48,867 bases of DNA, from NCBI GenBank assembly GCA_003220495.1, contig QHSP01000056.1, positions 1 to 48,867 on the forward strand, read 5' to 3'. Numbering within the stretch: the stretch's first letter is position 1; each line of letters starts with the position of its first letter. Below, piece by piece: positions 38,355 through 47,166 of this stretch. This DNA comes from Candidatus Rokuibacteriota bacterium. Lineage in GTDB: Bacteria; Methylomirabilota; Methylomirabilia; Rokubacteriales; CSP1-6. The notes beneath the pieces were generated by a model. It made no database searches. It had not been told where the DNA came from and saw only the letters and a list, made by a program, of their open reading frames with translations. The translations under genes were made by a program, and so were the position numbers.

Positions 38355-41081
38355 CTAGTCGGCGCGTTCCGCCGTCGGGTCGCTCGACTCGATCCGCGAG
38401 AGCAGCGCGACCGGAAAACGAGCCAGCAGGTCGGCGATGCGCACCACGTCCTGCACGACGTCGCCGGTGAGCTCGTTGCGCCACCGGCCCGGCGGCAGCT
38501 CGAGCGTCGTGTTCATCCAGTTGTCCTCGAGCCGCATCACGAGCCGCGGAGCCACGGCGATGGCGCCTTCGCCGCGCGCGAACGCCACGACGTGATCCGA
38601 CCGGGCGCCCATCGCCGTCAGCGGGCGATAGCGACCGTCCGCACCGAAGAGCGCCGGACGCTGCCGGCGGAGCTGCAAGGTCTGACGGATGACCCAGAGC
38701 TTCGGCAGGCCCTCATCGCTTCTCGCCATGATCGCCTCGGGTGTCGTCCGATCGAGGGCGGCGAGCAGACGACGGCGCAGCGCATAGTCGACCGGCCGCC
38801 GGTTGTCCGGGTCCACCAGGCTCAGGTCCCACAGCTCGGTCCCCTGATAGATGTCGGGGACCCCGGGGGCGGTGAGCTTCAGCAAGGTCTGTGCGAGCGA
38901 GTTGACGCGGCCCGCGGCGATCAGCGGCGCGACGAACGCCTCCACGTCGACGGTGAAGGTGAGGTCGGCCATCGCGGCTTCGACGAAGGCGCCCAGCGCG
39001 GCGTCATACGCGTCGTTTGGGTTCGTCCACGAGGTGTGGGCCTTGGCCTCGTGCGAGGCCTTCGTCATGTACGCGACCATCCGGTCAGTGTCGATGGGCC
39101 ACGCGCCGACCAGGGTCTGGTAGAAGAGGTACTCCGCGTTGCGATCCGGCCACTCGCCCCGGTGGTGCCGCGCGTTCAGCGCCGCCCAGCGCCGCACCAC
39201 CTCGCCCCAGCGCTCCGGCATCTCGGACAGGAGAGCGAGCCGGGCGCGCACGTCCTCGCTGCGCTTGGTGTCATGGGTGGAGGTGGCGAGCATCGTCCGC
39301 GGCCAGAGCTCCTGCGCCTCGTCGCACGCCTGGTGAAACTCCTCGACGCCGACGCCGAAGCGGGACGGGTCGCCGCCGACCTCGTTGAGCGACACCAGCC
39401 GGTTGAAGCTGTAGAACGCGGTGTCCTCGACGCCTTTGGCCATGACCGGCCCGGAGAGCTGCTGGAATCGCATCGTGAGCTCGGTTTCGAGATCTCCGAG
39501 CAGCCGCCGCCGCAGCAAGTCGCGGAGGAACTCGAACAGCTCGCCGTCCAGGTCGGGCCGGTGGGCGCGCGCGGTCTCGGTCGCCTCGACGATCCGGCGC
39601 GCGTCGTCCTCGTCGACGGCCGCGGGCTCGGGGCGCACGTAGGTGCGATAGACGGCGAAGCTCGCGAGCGTGTCGCGCAGGGCCTCGTGCAGCTCGTGCC
39701 GCGTGTAGTCGCGGTAGCGGCGACGGCGCTCGCAGATCGCGAGGAACAGCGCGGTCAGCCGGTTCAGGTCGCTGCCCATCGTCTCCCGCATCACCTGGTG
39801 CTTCTTGGCGCGCGCCACCTCGGCCCAGTCGGTCGATTCACCGGTGAGCTCGGCGTCGAGCTCGGTCAGCGCCTTCTCGCCCTCGGGGTCGACGAAGAGC
39901 CCGGAGACGCGGTTCAGAAAGTCGTACCCGGTGGTGCCGTCGACCGGCCAGGAGTCGCGCAGCGCCTCGCCCGGCTCGAGGATCTTTTCGACGGTGATCC
40001 ACGCCTCGGGCCCGGCGTCGCGCAGCCGATCCAGGTACGCCTCGGGATCGCGCAGGCCGTCGGGATGGTCGATCCGCAGCCCGTCGAGCGTGCCGTCCGT
40101 GAGCCATGCCAGCACGAGCCGGTGCGTGTCTCGAAAGACGTGCTCGTGCTCGACCCGCAGCCCGACCAGGCCGTTGATGTCGAAGAATCGCCGGTAGCCG
40201 AGGTCGCGCGCCGCCGCGCGCCAGTGCGCGAGACGGAAGTTCTGGCGCTCGAGCAGCGAGTCCAGCAAGTCGACGCTGGCATTCACCTCGGCGACCACCG
40301 CGTCAATCGCCCTGGCCGCGTCCGGGTGCTCGGCAAAGAGCCGCGCGAGCGAATCGTAGAGGATGTTCTTGTGTCGGTGGCGACGCTCGACGCTCGCCTG
40401 ATCGGTCGTCGTCGGCGAGGGGAGCTCGCCGAGCGCCTCGGCGATGAACGCGAGCGCTTCGGATCCCGTTCGCTCGGCCGCGGTCGCCAGCAGCATGTCG
40501 AGCGACTGGGGTGAGACCGGGAACACGTGGTTCTGGTACCGGATCGTGAACGCGACGCCCTCGCGAGCCAGGCGGAGGTCGCCGCGCTCGAGCACGCGAC
40601 CGTAGTGGTCGGCGAGCACCGGGAGGAGCACGACGTTGCGGAGCCGAGCCTCGGGCGGGTCCCAGTCGACGTCGAAGTACGACGCGTAACGGCTCGCGGG
40701 GCCGTTCTCCAGGACGTCCCACCACCAGGGGTTGTCGGGTCCACTGATGGCCATGTGATTGGGGACGATGTCGAGCACTTGCCCGAGGCCCGCTTCCCGC
40801 AACGCCTCGGACAGACGGGCGTGGCCCGGCGCGCCGCCGAGCTCGCGGTTGACGGCGCGCGGATCGACGATGTCGTAGCCGTGCGTGCTGCCCTTCGCGG
40901 CCTGGAGATAAGGGGAGCAGTAGAGGTGGCTGACGCCGAGCTCCGCGAGATAGTCCGCGATCGATGCGGCCGCGGCGAAGTCGAAGCCGGCGTGGAGCTG
41001 GACGCGGTAGGTGGCGCGGAGCTGTCTCTGCACGTTCGCGGGGCGGCCGGCCGTCGCATCTGGACGGCGAGACCGGTCCAT
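38355..41081 (-). CDS. treY: Malto-oligosyltrehalose synthase
   Basis: A 908-residue GH13 enzyme that turns the reducing-end alpha-1,4 bond of maltodextrins into alpha,alpha-1,1, making maltooligosyl trehalose. The N terminus RATYRVQLHAGFDF and HLYCSPYLQAAKGSTHGYD are diagnostic. The catalytic nucleophile Asp338 is in GLRIDHPDGL and the acid/base Glu365 in WITVEKILEPGE; STHDTKRSEDVRARL and PGVPDIYQGTELWDLSLVDPDN complete the set. It normally works with TreZ, which releases trehalose, and TreX/GlgX. None is next to it in this window, so its partners must lie elsewhere. Trehalose protects against drying and osmotic stress. Confidence 0.93.
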   Translation of the reverse strand: MDRSRRPDATAGRPANVQRQLRATYRVQLHAGFDFAAAASIADYLAELGVSHLYCSPYLQAAKGSTHGYDIVDPRAVNRELGGAPGHARLSEALREAGLGQVLDIVPNHMAISGPDNPWWWDVLENGPASRYASYFDVDWDPPEARLRNVVLLPVLADHYGRVLERGDLRLAREGVAFTIRYQNHVFPVSPQSLDMLLATAAERTGSEALAFIAEALGELPSPTTTDQASVERRHRHKNILYDSLARLFAEHPDAARAIDAVVAEVNASVDLLDSLLERQNFRLAHWRAAARDLGYRRFFDINGLVGLRVEHEHVFRDTHRLVLAWLTDGTLDGLRIDHPDGLRDPEAYLDRLRDAGPEAWITVEKILEPGEALRDSWPVDGTTGYDFLNRVSGLFVDPEGEKALTELDAELTGESTDWAEVARAKKHQVMRETMGSDLNRLTALFLAICERRRRYRDYTRHELHEALRDTLASFAVYRTYVRPEPAAVDEDDARRIVEATETARAHRPDLDGELFEFLRDLLRRRLLGDLETELTMRFQQLSGPVMAKGVEDTAFYSFNRLVSLNEVGGDPSRFGVGVEEFHQACDEAQELWPRTMLATSTHDTKRSEDVRARLALLSEMPERWGEVVRRWAALNARHHRGEWPDRNAEYLFYQTLVGAWPIDTDRMVAYMTKASHEAKAHTSWTNPNDAYDAALGAFVEAAMADLTFTVDVEAFVAPLIAAGRVNSLAQTLLKLTAPGVPDIYQGTELWDLSLVDPDNRRPVDYALRRRLLAALDRTTPEAIMARSDEGLPKLWVIRQTLQLRRQRPALFGADGRYRPLTAMGARSDHVVAFARGEGAIAVAPRLVMRLEDNWMNTTLELPPGRWRNELTGDVVQDVVRIADLLARFPVALLSRIESSDPTAERAD

Positions 41082-41199
41082 GCGGAGAGCCTATCCCCGG
41101 CCCACGGCCAGGACAACACGGGTAAATCCCGCGCGCCGTCTCAGGTATTTACCATCCGGCCAATGGCCCCCGATCGAAAGTTGGGCCATACTCTGCAAC

Positions 41200-42015
41200 A
41201 TGCTGATCGCCCAGATCACCGACACGCACATCAAGCCCCAAGGCGCCCTCGCGTACGGGCGTATCGATACGGCGCCCTACCTTGCGCGCGCCGTCGAGCA
41301 CCTCCTCGGGCTGAGGCCGCGCCCCGACCTCGTCCTCGCGACCGGCGACCTCGTCGACGGCGGGCGCCCCGACGAATATCGCCGGCTGCACGACTTGTTG
41401 GCCCCGCTGTCCATGCCGGTCTATCTCATCCCGGGTAACCACGACGATCGCGATGCGCTCGCGGCCGCGTTCCCCGAACATGCCTACCTCCCGCGGGGCG
41501 GTCGGTTCATGCAATATGTCATAGAGGGCTATCCCGTCCGGCTCCTCGCGCTCGACACGCTCGTGCCCGGCCAGGTCGGCGGCCTACTCTGCGCCGAGCG
41601 GCTCGGTTGGCTGGCGGCGCGCCTCGAGGAAGCGCCCGCGCGCCCAACCATGATCTTCATGCACCACCCGCCGTTCGCGACGGGGATCGCGCAGATGGAC
41701 GCCCACGGTCTCGCGAACGCCGGCGAGTTCGCCGAAGTCGTCAGCCGGCATCGGCACATCCAGCGCATCGTGTGCGGCCACTTGCATCGACCGATCCAGG
41801 CCCTCGTGGGCGGGACGCTCGCCACGACCGCGCCGAGCACGGCGCACCAGATTGCGCTCGACTTCGAGGACGAGCCGCTGGCGTTCACGATGGAGCCGCC
41901 CGCGTGCCAGCTCCACGTCTGGAATCCCGCGACGGGCCTGGTCACTCACACGAGCTACATCGGCCAGTTCGACGGGCCTTACCTCTTCGCCAACGGCGCC
42001 CGGCGCGCCGGGTAA
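41200..42015 (+). CDS. Class III cyclic-nucleotide phosphodiesterase-like metallophosphoesterase
   Basis: A 271-residue calcineurin-like phosphoesterase. The metal ligands are in order: ITDTHI (Asp8, His10), ATGDLVD, PGNHDD, MHHPP and CGHLHR. AYGRIDTAPYLARAVEHL is typical of the CpdA/GpdQ group, which hydrolyses cAMP, glycerophosphodiesters or other phosphodiesters with two metal ions. The substrate is not certain. The ATG is at 41200. It is divergent from treY across 118 bases in which I see no clear promoter. Its TAA overlaps the reading frame of the small exported protein downstream. Confidence 0.88.
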   Translation: MLIAQITDTHIKPQGALAYGRIDTAPYLARAVEHLLGLRPRPDLVLATGDLVDGGRPDEYRRLHDLLAPLSMPVYLIPGNHDDRDALAAAFPEHAYLPRGGRFMQYVIEGYPVRLLALDTLVPGQVGGLLCAERLGWLAARLEEAPARPTMIFMHHPPFATGIAQMDAHGLANAGEFAEVVSRHRHIQRIVCGHLHRPIQALVGGTLATTAPSTAHQIALDFEDEPLAFTMEPPACQLHVWNPATGLVTHTSYIGQFDGPYLFANGARRAG

Positions 42016-42371
42016 ACGCTCGCCTCCTCATCGCTTTCCTCGCGATCCTCGGGGCCAGCGCCCCCGCCCTCGCCGCGGACCCTCCCGCGGTCATCCCCGT
42101 GGTCCACGACGAGCTCAATCGGGCCCTGGACGACCTGGTGGGACAGGTTCACGGGCTCCTGGATCGCTGGCGCGACCACTTCGGACGCGGTGAGGCGCCG
42201 GCTGAGCGCCCGGTCATCACGCTCATGCTCAACTGGCGCCAGGAGCTGGCGCTGAGCGCGACCCAGGAACAGAGCCTCGAGCGGCTCCGCGCCGATTTTC
42301 AGCGTGAGGCGACGCGGCGCGACGCCGAACTGCGCGCGGCCGAGACGACCTTCGCCGTGGAGCCGCGATAG
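42012..42371 (+). CDS. Short Spy/CpxP-like periplasmic protein, start and C terminus unusual
   Basis: About 119 residues. From 42018 the frame encodes a clear signal peptide (ARLLIAFLAILGASAPALAA) followed by an all-helical mature part; LNWRQELALSATQEQSLERL and RADFQREATRRDAELRAAE match the Spy/CpxP heavy-metal sensor helix. No ATG, GTG or TTG lies at the expected start; the frame passes through GTA at 42012, overlapping the upstream TAA, so the start is non-canonical or a start codon has been lost. The protein ends soon after the helix (FAVEPR), well short of usual family length. It may be a decaying gene. Weak but real-looking coding signal. Confidence 0.45.
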   Translation, partial: VNARLLIAFLAILGASAPALAADPPAVIPVVHDELNRALDDLVGQVHGLLDRWRDHFGRGEAPAERPVITLMLNWRQELALSATQEQSLERLRADFQREATRRDAELRAAETTFAVEPR

Positions 42372-42390
42372 GCAGGCTCAGCGAGCCTGC
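42372..42390. terminator. Bidirectional hairpin between convergent Spy-like and lpd genes
   Basis: GCAGGCTC (42372-42379) and GAGCCTGC (42383-42390) form a perfect 8-bp stem with a 3-base loop. It spans the stop codon of lpd and lies just after the stop of the plus-strand gene, a common place for a shared terminator. There is no T-run on either side. Confidence 0.45.
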
Positions 42391-43766
42391 TGCAGCAAGG
42401 ACTCGGCGGCCTCCATCAAGGTCTCCGACAAGGTCGGGTGCGTATGGATGGTCACCGCGAGGTCCTCGACGGTCATCGCGGTCTCGATGGCGAGCGCGCC
42501 CTCGGCGATGAGCTCGCCGGCGCCGGGGCCCACGATCCCGACCCCGAGCACGCGGCCGGTGTCCGGATCGGCGAGGATCTTCGTCAGTCCGTCGCTGCGG
42601 CCGAGCGTCAGGGCGCGGCCCGAGGCGGCCCATTCACGCTTGGCGATCTTCACGGTGCGCCCCTCGCGCGCCGCGTCGGACTCGGTCAGCCCGCACCAGG
42701 CGACCTCGGGGTCGGTGAACACGACCGCCGGGACGACGACGTTGTCGAACGCCGCCGGACGGCCCGCGATCACTTCCGCGGCGACCTTGCCCTGACGCAT
42801 CGCCCGATGGGCGAGCATCGGTTCGCCGGTGACGTCGCCGACGGCGTAGATCGCCGGGTCGGCCGTGCGGCAGCGATCGTTGACGGTGACGAAGCCGCGC
42901 GCGTCGGCGCTCGCCCGCGTGTGCTCGAGCCCGAGCCCTGCGCTGGCCGGTCGCCGGCCGACCGCGACCAGCACGCGATCGAACGTCTGGGCATCGCCGG
43001 GCTCGAGGCGCGCTTCGATGGCCGAGCCTTTCTCGAGGAGCGACGTCACCTTCGTCCCCAGGTGGATCTTCGCGAAGAGCTTCTCGCACCGGCGGGCAAG
43101 CGGCTGGACGAGGGCTCGGTCAACACCCGGCAGAAGCTCGTCGGTCATCTCGACGACGGTGACCTGACTGCCGAGCGCCGCGTAGACCTGACCGAGCTCG
43201 AGACCGATGTAGCCGCCGCCGATCACGAGGAGCCGCTCCGGCACCTCGCCGAGCTCGAGCGCCGCCGTCGAGTCCATGACACGCTCGCCGGCGAGGGAGA
43301 GGCCGGGCAGTCGGGCCGGCGCCGAGCCGGTCGCGACGATCGCGTGCTTGAAGCGCACCTTCTGCGGCTCGTCGCCCTCGACGTAGAGCTCGCGCGAGCT
43401 CTCGAACACGGCGCGGCCGCCGATGACGTCGACCCCCTTGGCCTTCGCGACGGACGCGAGCCCGCGCGCGAGCCGGCCGACGACCCGCTCGCTCTTCCAT
43501 TTTCTCAGTGGGTCGAGTGAGACGCGCGGCTCGCCGAAGTCGACGCCGAGCTCGCGGGCGCGCTCGGCGTCCTCGATCAGCGCCGCGACGTGGAGCAGGG
43601 CCTTGGACGGGATGCAGCCCTCGAAGAGGCAGGCGCCGCCGAGGCGCTTGCCCCCGTCGACCACGACGGTCTCGAGCCCCAGCTCCGCGCAGCGAAACGC
43701 CGCCGAGTAGCCGCCGGGCCCGCCGCCCACGACGGCAACGTCCACCTCGACGACGAGATCGCCCAT
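42378..43766 (-). CDS. lpdA: Dihydrolipoyl dehydrogenase (E3)
   Basis: A 462-residue FAD enzyme that reoxidises dihydrolipoamide on E2 and passes electrons to NAD+. The FAD site is VAVVGGGPGGYSAA, the redox disulfide Cys46/Cys51 is in GGACLFEGCIPSK (the usual form is GGTCLNVGCIPSK), the NAD site is LLVIGGGYIGLELG, and the active-site His443/Glu448 lie in HTHPTLSE. I chose the ATG at 43766 over two GTG codons just upstream. It is the last gene of the 2-oxoacid dehydrogenase cluster and is preceded by the methyltransferase gene. The enzyme looks fully functional. Confidence 0.93.
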   Translation of the reverse strand: MGDLVVEVDVAVVGGGPGGYSAAFRCAELGLETVVVDGGKRLGGACLFEGCIPSKALLHVAALIEDAERARELGVDFGEPRVSLDPLRKWKSERVVGRLARGLASVAKAKGVDVIGGRAVFESSRELYVEGDEPQKVRFKHAIVATGSAPARLPGLSLAGERVMDSTAALELGEVPERLLVIGGGYIGLELGQVYAALGSQVTVVEMTDELLPGVDRALVQPLARRCEKLFAKIHLGTKVTSLLEKGSAIEARLEPGDAQTFDRVLVAVGRRPASAGLGLEHTRASADARGFVTVNDRCRTADPAIYAVGDVTGEPMLAHRAMRQGKVAAEVIAGRPAAFDNVVVPAVVFTDPEVAWCGLTESDAAREGRTVKIAKREWAASGRALTLGRSDGLTKILADPDTGRVLGVGIVGPGAGELIAEGALAIETAMTVEDLAVTIHTHPTLSETLMEAAESLLQQAR

Positions 43767-43786
43767 CACCACGGCGGGATCCGTCC

Positions 43787-44584
43787 TTACTCGACCTGGC
43801 CCCGCACCGCCCAGGCGCGGGCAATCAGATGGATGCTGCCGTCAGGCTTGACCGTCATCGTCGACCGGATCCGATCGCGGAGCGCGGCGCGCCGCTCTTC
43901 GGTGAGCGACATGCAGTATCCGGGCGCCGGGGCCTGGCCGCCGAGGAACGGGCTCCAGTAGTCGTCGAAGTCCTTGAAGACCGTCGGCACGTCGATCGCG
44001 AGGACGCGCACCTGAGTCAGACCGGCCGATTCGAAGAGCTCGACCAGCGGTCCGGGGCGCGCGATCGGAAATCGCCGTCCCTCGTCGAGCTCGAGCGCCG
44101 GCGGGTCGAGCGCGACCGCCGCATCCCAGAAGCGGCGCATCAGCTGCATCTCGCCGGCGTAGTCCCAGACGTACGCCGCGACGGTGCCGCCGGGAGACAG
44201 CGCACGCCTCATCTCCGCCATCGCGTGCGCCTGGTCCGGCACGAAGTTGAGCATGAGCCCGGAGACGACGACGTCGTGCTCGCCGTCCTTGACGGGAAGC
44301 GTCTGCGCGTCGCCCGGTCGGAAGCTGACGCGCGGATCCGTCACGCGCGCGCGGGCATACTCGAGATACTCCTCGGACCGGTCGACACCGACGACGGCAT
44401 CGGGCGAGCAGCGCGCGACGATGGCCTCGCTCAGCGCGCCGGTGCCGCAGCCGACATCGAGCCAGCGCAGACTTTCGGGGGCGTCGAGCCAGCGCAGGAA
44501 TTCCGGCGCGACGAGCCGGCTCCAGCGGCCCACGTAGGGCTCATAGGCGTTGCCGCTCGACCAGGTGTCTCGATGGTCGGGCAT
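43787..44584 (-). CDS. Class I SAM-dependent methyltransferase
   Basis: A 265-residue Rossmann-fold methyltransferase of the Methyltransf_11/25 type. Motif I is LDVGCGTGALSEAI, the acidic strand-2 loop is VVGVDRSEEYL, and the motif II/III region is PGDAQTLPVKDGEHDVVVSG. The N terminus (SSGNAYEPYVGRWSRLVAPEFL) is typical of small-molecule or UbiE-like enzymes; the substrate is unknown. The ATG at 44584 has AAGGAGG upstream. It is lodged between the E2 and E3 genes of the 2-oxoacid dehydrogenase operon, an unusual place with no obvious biochemical link. Confidence 0.82.
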   Translation of the reverse strand: MPDHRDTWSSGNAYEPYVGRWSRLVAPEFLRWLDAPESLRWLDVGCGTGALSEAIVARCSPDAVVGVDRSEEYLEYARARVTDPRVSFRPGDAQTLPVKDGEHDVVVSGLMLNFVPDQAHAMAEMRRALSPGGTVAAYVWDYAGEMQLMRRFWDAAVALDPPALELDEGRRFPIARPGPLVELFESAGLTQVRVLAIDVPTVFKDFDDYWSPFLGGQAPAPGYCMSLTEERRAALRDRIRSTMTVKPDGSIHLIARAWAVRGQVE

Positions 44585-44619
44585 GAGGACCTCCTTGTGT
44601 CTCATCACCAGGCCTCCAA

Positions 44620-46131
44620 TTACCAATCCAGCAGAAGCTGCTCGGGACGCTCGAGTCGGCGTACGATCGCGGCGGCGAAGCGGGCACCGTCGGCGCCGTC
44701 GGCGATGCGATGGTCGAACGTGAGCGAGATCGGCAGGAGCATGCGGGGCACGATCTTCCCCTCGTGCACGACCGGCTCTTCTCGCCCGCGGGCGACGCCG
44801 AGAATGGCCACCTCGGGATAATTGATGATCGGGATCGCTCCAGTGCCGCCGAGCGCGCCGATGTTCGTGATCGTGAACGTTCCCCCGCGCAGGTCCTCGA
44901 GCGTGGCCTTGCCCTCGCGCACTCGCTGCGCGAGAGCCGCCAGCTCGCGCTGAACCTCGACGAGCGGCTTCTGGTCCACGTCGCGGATGACCGGCACGAT
45001 CAAGCCGCGCTCCGTCGCCACTGCCACGCCCAGATGGTGGTAGCGCTTGACGATCAGCTCGCCCGCCGCTGGGTCGAGGCTCGCGTTGAACTGCGGGTGC
45101 TCTTGCAGCGCGAGCGCGGCGGCTTTCAGCAAAAAGCTCGTCAGGGTGAGGGTGAGGCCTCGCTCGCGCGCGGGCTCGACGTTGCGTCTGATGATCGCGT
45201 CGAGCTCGGTGATGTCGGCACGGTCGAAGTGCGTCACGTGGGGGATGAGCGTCGCCGAGAGCGTCATGCGCTCGGCGATCGTGCGACGCAGGTGCGACAG
45301 CGGCTGCCGCTCCACCGGCCCCCACTGCTCGAATCGCGGCAGCGCCGGCGGCTCCATGCCGACCGCCGCGAGCGGCCGCGCCACCGCCGCCCGCTCGGAA
45401 CCCCGCCCATCCACCACCGCCGCCGCACCCGACCGGCCCGCCCCACCGCGGGCCGCCTTCACATCGTCATCGGTCACGCGCCCGCCGGGACCCGTCCCGC
45501 GCACCGCGCGCAGATCCACCCCAAGCTCCCGCGCCAACCGCCGCGTAGCCGGCGTCGCGGGCACCGGTCCCGTCCCAACAGCCGGCGGCTGCGGCGTCAT
45601 TACCGCCGCCGGCCCGCCCGCGGCCAACTCCGCATCCGGTCCTACGCCCGCCCCAGCCGCCGAGGCCGAACCCGACGCTGCTACGGAGCGAGTCGTTGCG
45701 GTCGCCTGTGCTGGTCCGCCAGCACGACCGGGAGGTGCAGCCGTAGAAGCAGGCGAGAGCCCGCGCGTTCCCGCGGACGTGACGGGTTCCCGCCGGGGGG
45801 TGGGGGTGGGGTGGCGGGGAGGCGCGCCGGCGAGTGGGGTTCCGAAGCCGGCGGGCCTCCCCGCCACCCCACCCCCACCCCCCGGCGCCCCGACAGCGTC
45901 CTCGAACGTGACGAGCACATCCCCAACCTTGACGCTCTGCCCAGGCTGGACGTGAATGCGCGCCACACGCCCGGCGAACGGTGAAGGAATCTCGACGGTC
46001 GCCTTATCGGTCTCGACCTCGAGCAACGGCGCGTCCTCGACGAGCACGTCGCCCTCGTTGACGAGCACCTTGACGATCTCGGCCTCGGTGAGCCCCTCGC
46101 CCAGGTCGGGGAGCGCGAACGGTCGGGGCAT
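44620..46131 (-). CDS. 2-oxoacid dehydrogenase dihydrolipoyl acyltransferase (E2)
   Basis: A 503-residue E2. Lipoyl domain (1-78) with the modified Lys43 in ETDKATVE; a long Gly/Pro/Ala linker (about 80-190); peripheral-subunit-binding domain (about 193-232, ATRRLARELGVDLRAVRGTG); catalytic core (about 275-503) with the DHRIADGADG motif, His474 and Asp478. It moves the acyl group from E1 to CoA through the swinging lipoyl arm. Linker residues about 81-115 are encoded by a 97-base palindromic element, in frame. The gene lies 50 bases downstream of E1beta. Pyruvate and branched-chain oxoacid substrates cannot be told apart with confidence, so no symbol is given. Confidence 0.92.
   Translation of the reverse strand: MPRPFALPDLGEGLTEAEIVKVLVNEGDVLVEDAPLLEVETDKATVEIPSPFAGRVARIHVQPGQSVKVGDVLVTFEDAVGAPGGGGGVAGRPAGFGTPLAGAPPRHPTPTPRREPVTSAGTRGLSPASTAAPPGRAGGPAQATATTRSVAASGSASAAGAGVGPDAELAAGGPAAVMTPQPPAVGTGPVPATPATRRLARELGVDLRAVRGTGPGGRVTDDDVKAARGGAGRSGAAAVVDGRGSERAAVARPLAAVGMEPPALPRFEQWGPVERQPLSHLRRTIAERMTLSATLIPHVTHFDRADITELDAIIRRNVEPARERGLTLTLTSFLLKAAALALQEHPQFNASLDPAAGELIVKRYHHLGVAVATERGLIVPVIRDVDQKPLVEVQRELAALAQRVREGKATLEDLRGGTFTITNIGALGGTGAIPIINYPEVAILGVARGREEPVVHEGKIVPRMLLPISLTFDHRIADGADGARFAAAIVRRLERPEQLLLDW
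45791..45887. repeat. 97-base palindromic element with a 33-bp perfect stem inside the E2 gene
   Basis: Left arm 45791-45823 and right arm 45855-45887 are perfect reverse complements (33 of 33). After one mismatch, an inner 7-bp stem (45825-45831 with 45847-45853) continues the fold around a 15-base loop. The left arm has G-runs of 6, 5, 4 and 4 in the plus strand, enough for a G-quadruplex. In the E2 frame it encodes a Gly-rich stretch, a short bridge and a Pro/Thr-rich stretch without stops. I see no second copy in the window. Confidence 0.9.
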
Positions 46132-46181
46132 TCGTCTACGAGCTCCGTTCGCCTGCCGCGGAGGGGACCGCCATCACCACC

Positions 46182-47162
46182 TCAGAACGCGAGGGTCTCG
46201 CGGGCGGCGCTGACGACACGCGGCACGTCGGGGACGTTCGCCTTCTCGCGCGCGAAGCCGACGAACGGCACGTCGTGCGCGGTCACGCGGCGGATCGGCG
46301 CCTCGAGCGAGAGGAACGCGCCGTCCATGATCGAGGCGGCGATCTCGGCGCCGGGACCGAAGCTGCGCGGCGCCTCGTGGACGACGACCGCCCGGCCGGT
46401 CTTCTTGACCGAGGCGACGAGCGTCTCGCGATCGAGCGGCGAGATCGTGAGCAGATCGATCACCTCGACGGCGACCCTGTCCTCGTCGCGGAGGACGTCG
46501 GCGGCCTCGAGCGCCACGCGGAGCATGGCCCCGTACGCGATCAGGGTGAGCGCGTCGCCCTCGCGCGCCACCTGCGCCTGACCGATCGTCATGGCCTCGC
46601 TCTCGTCCGGCACCTCTTCCTTGGCGGCGTGGTAGAGCGACTTCGCCTCGAAAAAGATCACCGGATCGGGATCACGGATGGCGGCGGCGAGCAGCGCGCG
46701 CGCGTTTCGAGGCCCCGACGGGATGACCATCTTCAGCCCGGGGATGTGCGCGTAGAACTGCTCCTCGGATTCCGAGTGATGCTCGAGGGCACGGACGCCT
46801 CCGCCGTACGGCATGCGGATCACGATCGGGATGTGGAAGCGCCCCTGCGATCGCATCCGGTAACGCGCGCAGTGGTTCTCGATCTGATGGAAGCACTGGA
46901 ACGCGAAGCCCGAGAACTGGATCTCGCAGATGGGCTTGAGGCCGTAGAGCGCCATCCCGACCGCCGTGCCGATGATGGCCGCCTCCGCGAGCGGGCTGTC
47001 GATGACCCGCTGAGAGCCGTACGTCCGCTGCAGATCGTCGGTCACGCGGAAGACGCCGCCGTCCACGCCGACGTCTTCTCCCAGCACGAGCACGTCGCCA
47101 TCGCGCTCCATCTCCTGGAAGAGCGCCTGATTGAGTGCCTTGACCATGTTCAGCTTGGCCAT
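46182..47162 (-). CDS. 2-oxoacid dehydrogenase E1 component, beta subunit
   Basis: A 326-residue E1beta of normal length. It pairs with the alpha subunit to decarboxylate pyruvate or a branched-chain 2-oxoacid with thiamine diphosphate and acylate the lipoyl group of E2. Signatures: LVLGEDVGVDGGVFRVTDDL, RVIDSPLAEAAIIGTAVGMA, the Glu that activates the thiamine ring (in CEIQFSGFAFQ or the neighbouring SPLAE), and VVVHEAPRSFGPGAEI. The ATG at 47162 lies four bases after the E1alpha stop. The E2 gene follows. The complex is cytoplasmic. Confidence 0.92.
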   Translation of the reverse strand: MAKLNMVKALNQALFQEMERDGDVLVLGEDVGVDGGVFRVTDDLQRTYGSQRVIDSPLAEAAIIGTAVGMALYGLKPICEIQFSGFAFQCFHQIENHCARYRMRSQGRFHIPIVIRMPYGGGVRALEHHSESEEQFYAHIPGLKMVIPSGPRNARALLAAAIRDPDPVIFFEAKSLYHAAKEEVPDESEAMTIGQAQVAREGDALTLIAYGAMLRVALEAADVLRDEDRVAVEVIDLLTISPLDRETLVASVKKTGRAVVVHEAPRSFGPGAEIAASIMDGAFLSLEAPIRRVTAHDVPFVGFAREKANVPDVPRVVSAARETLAF

Positions 47163-47166
47163 GGCG

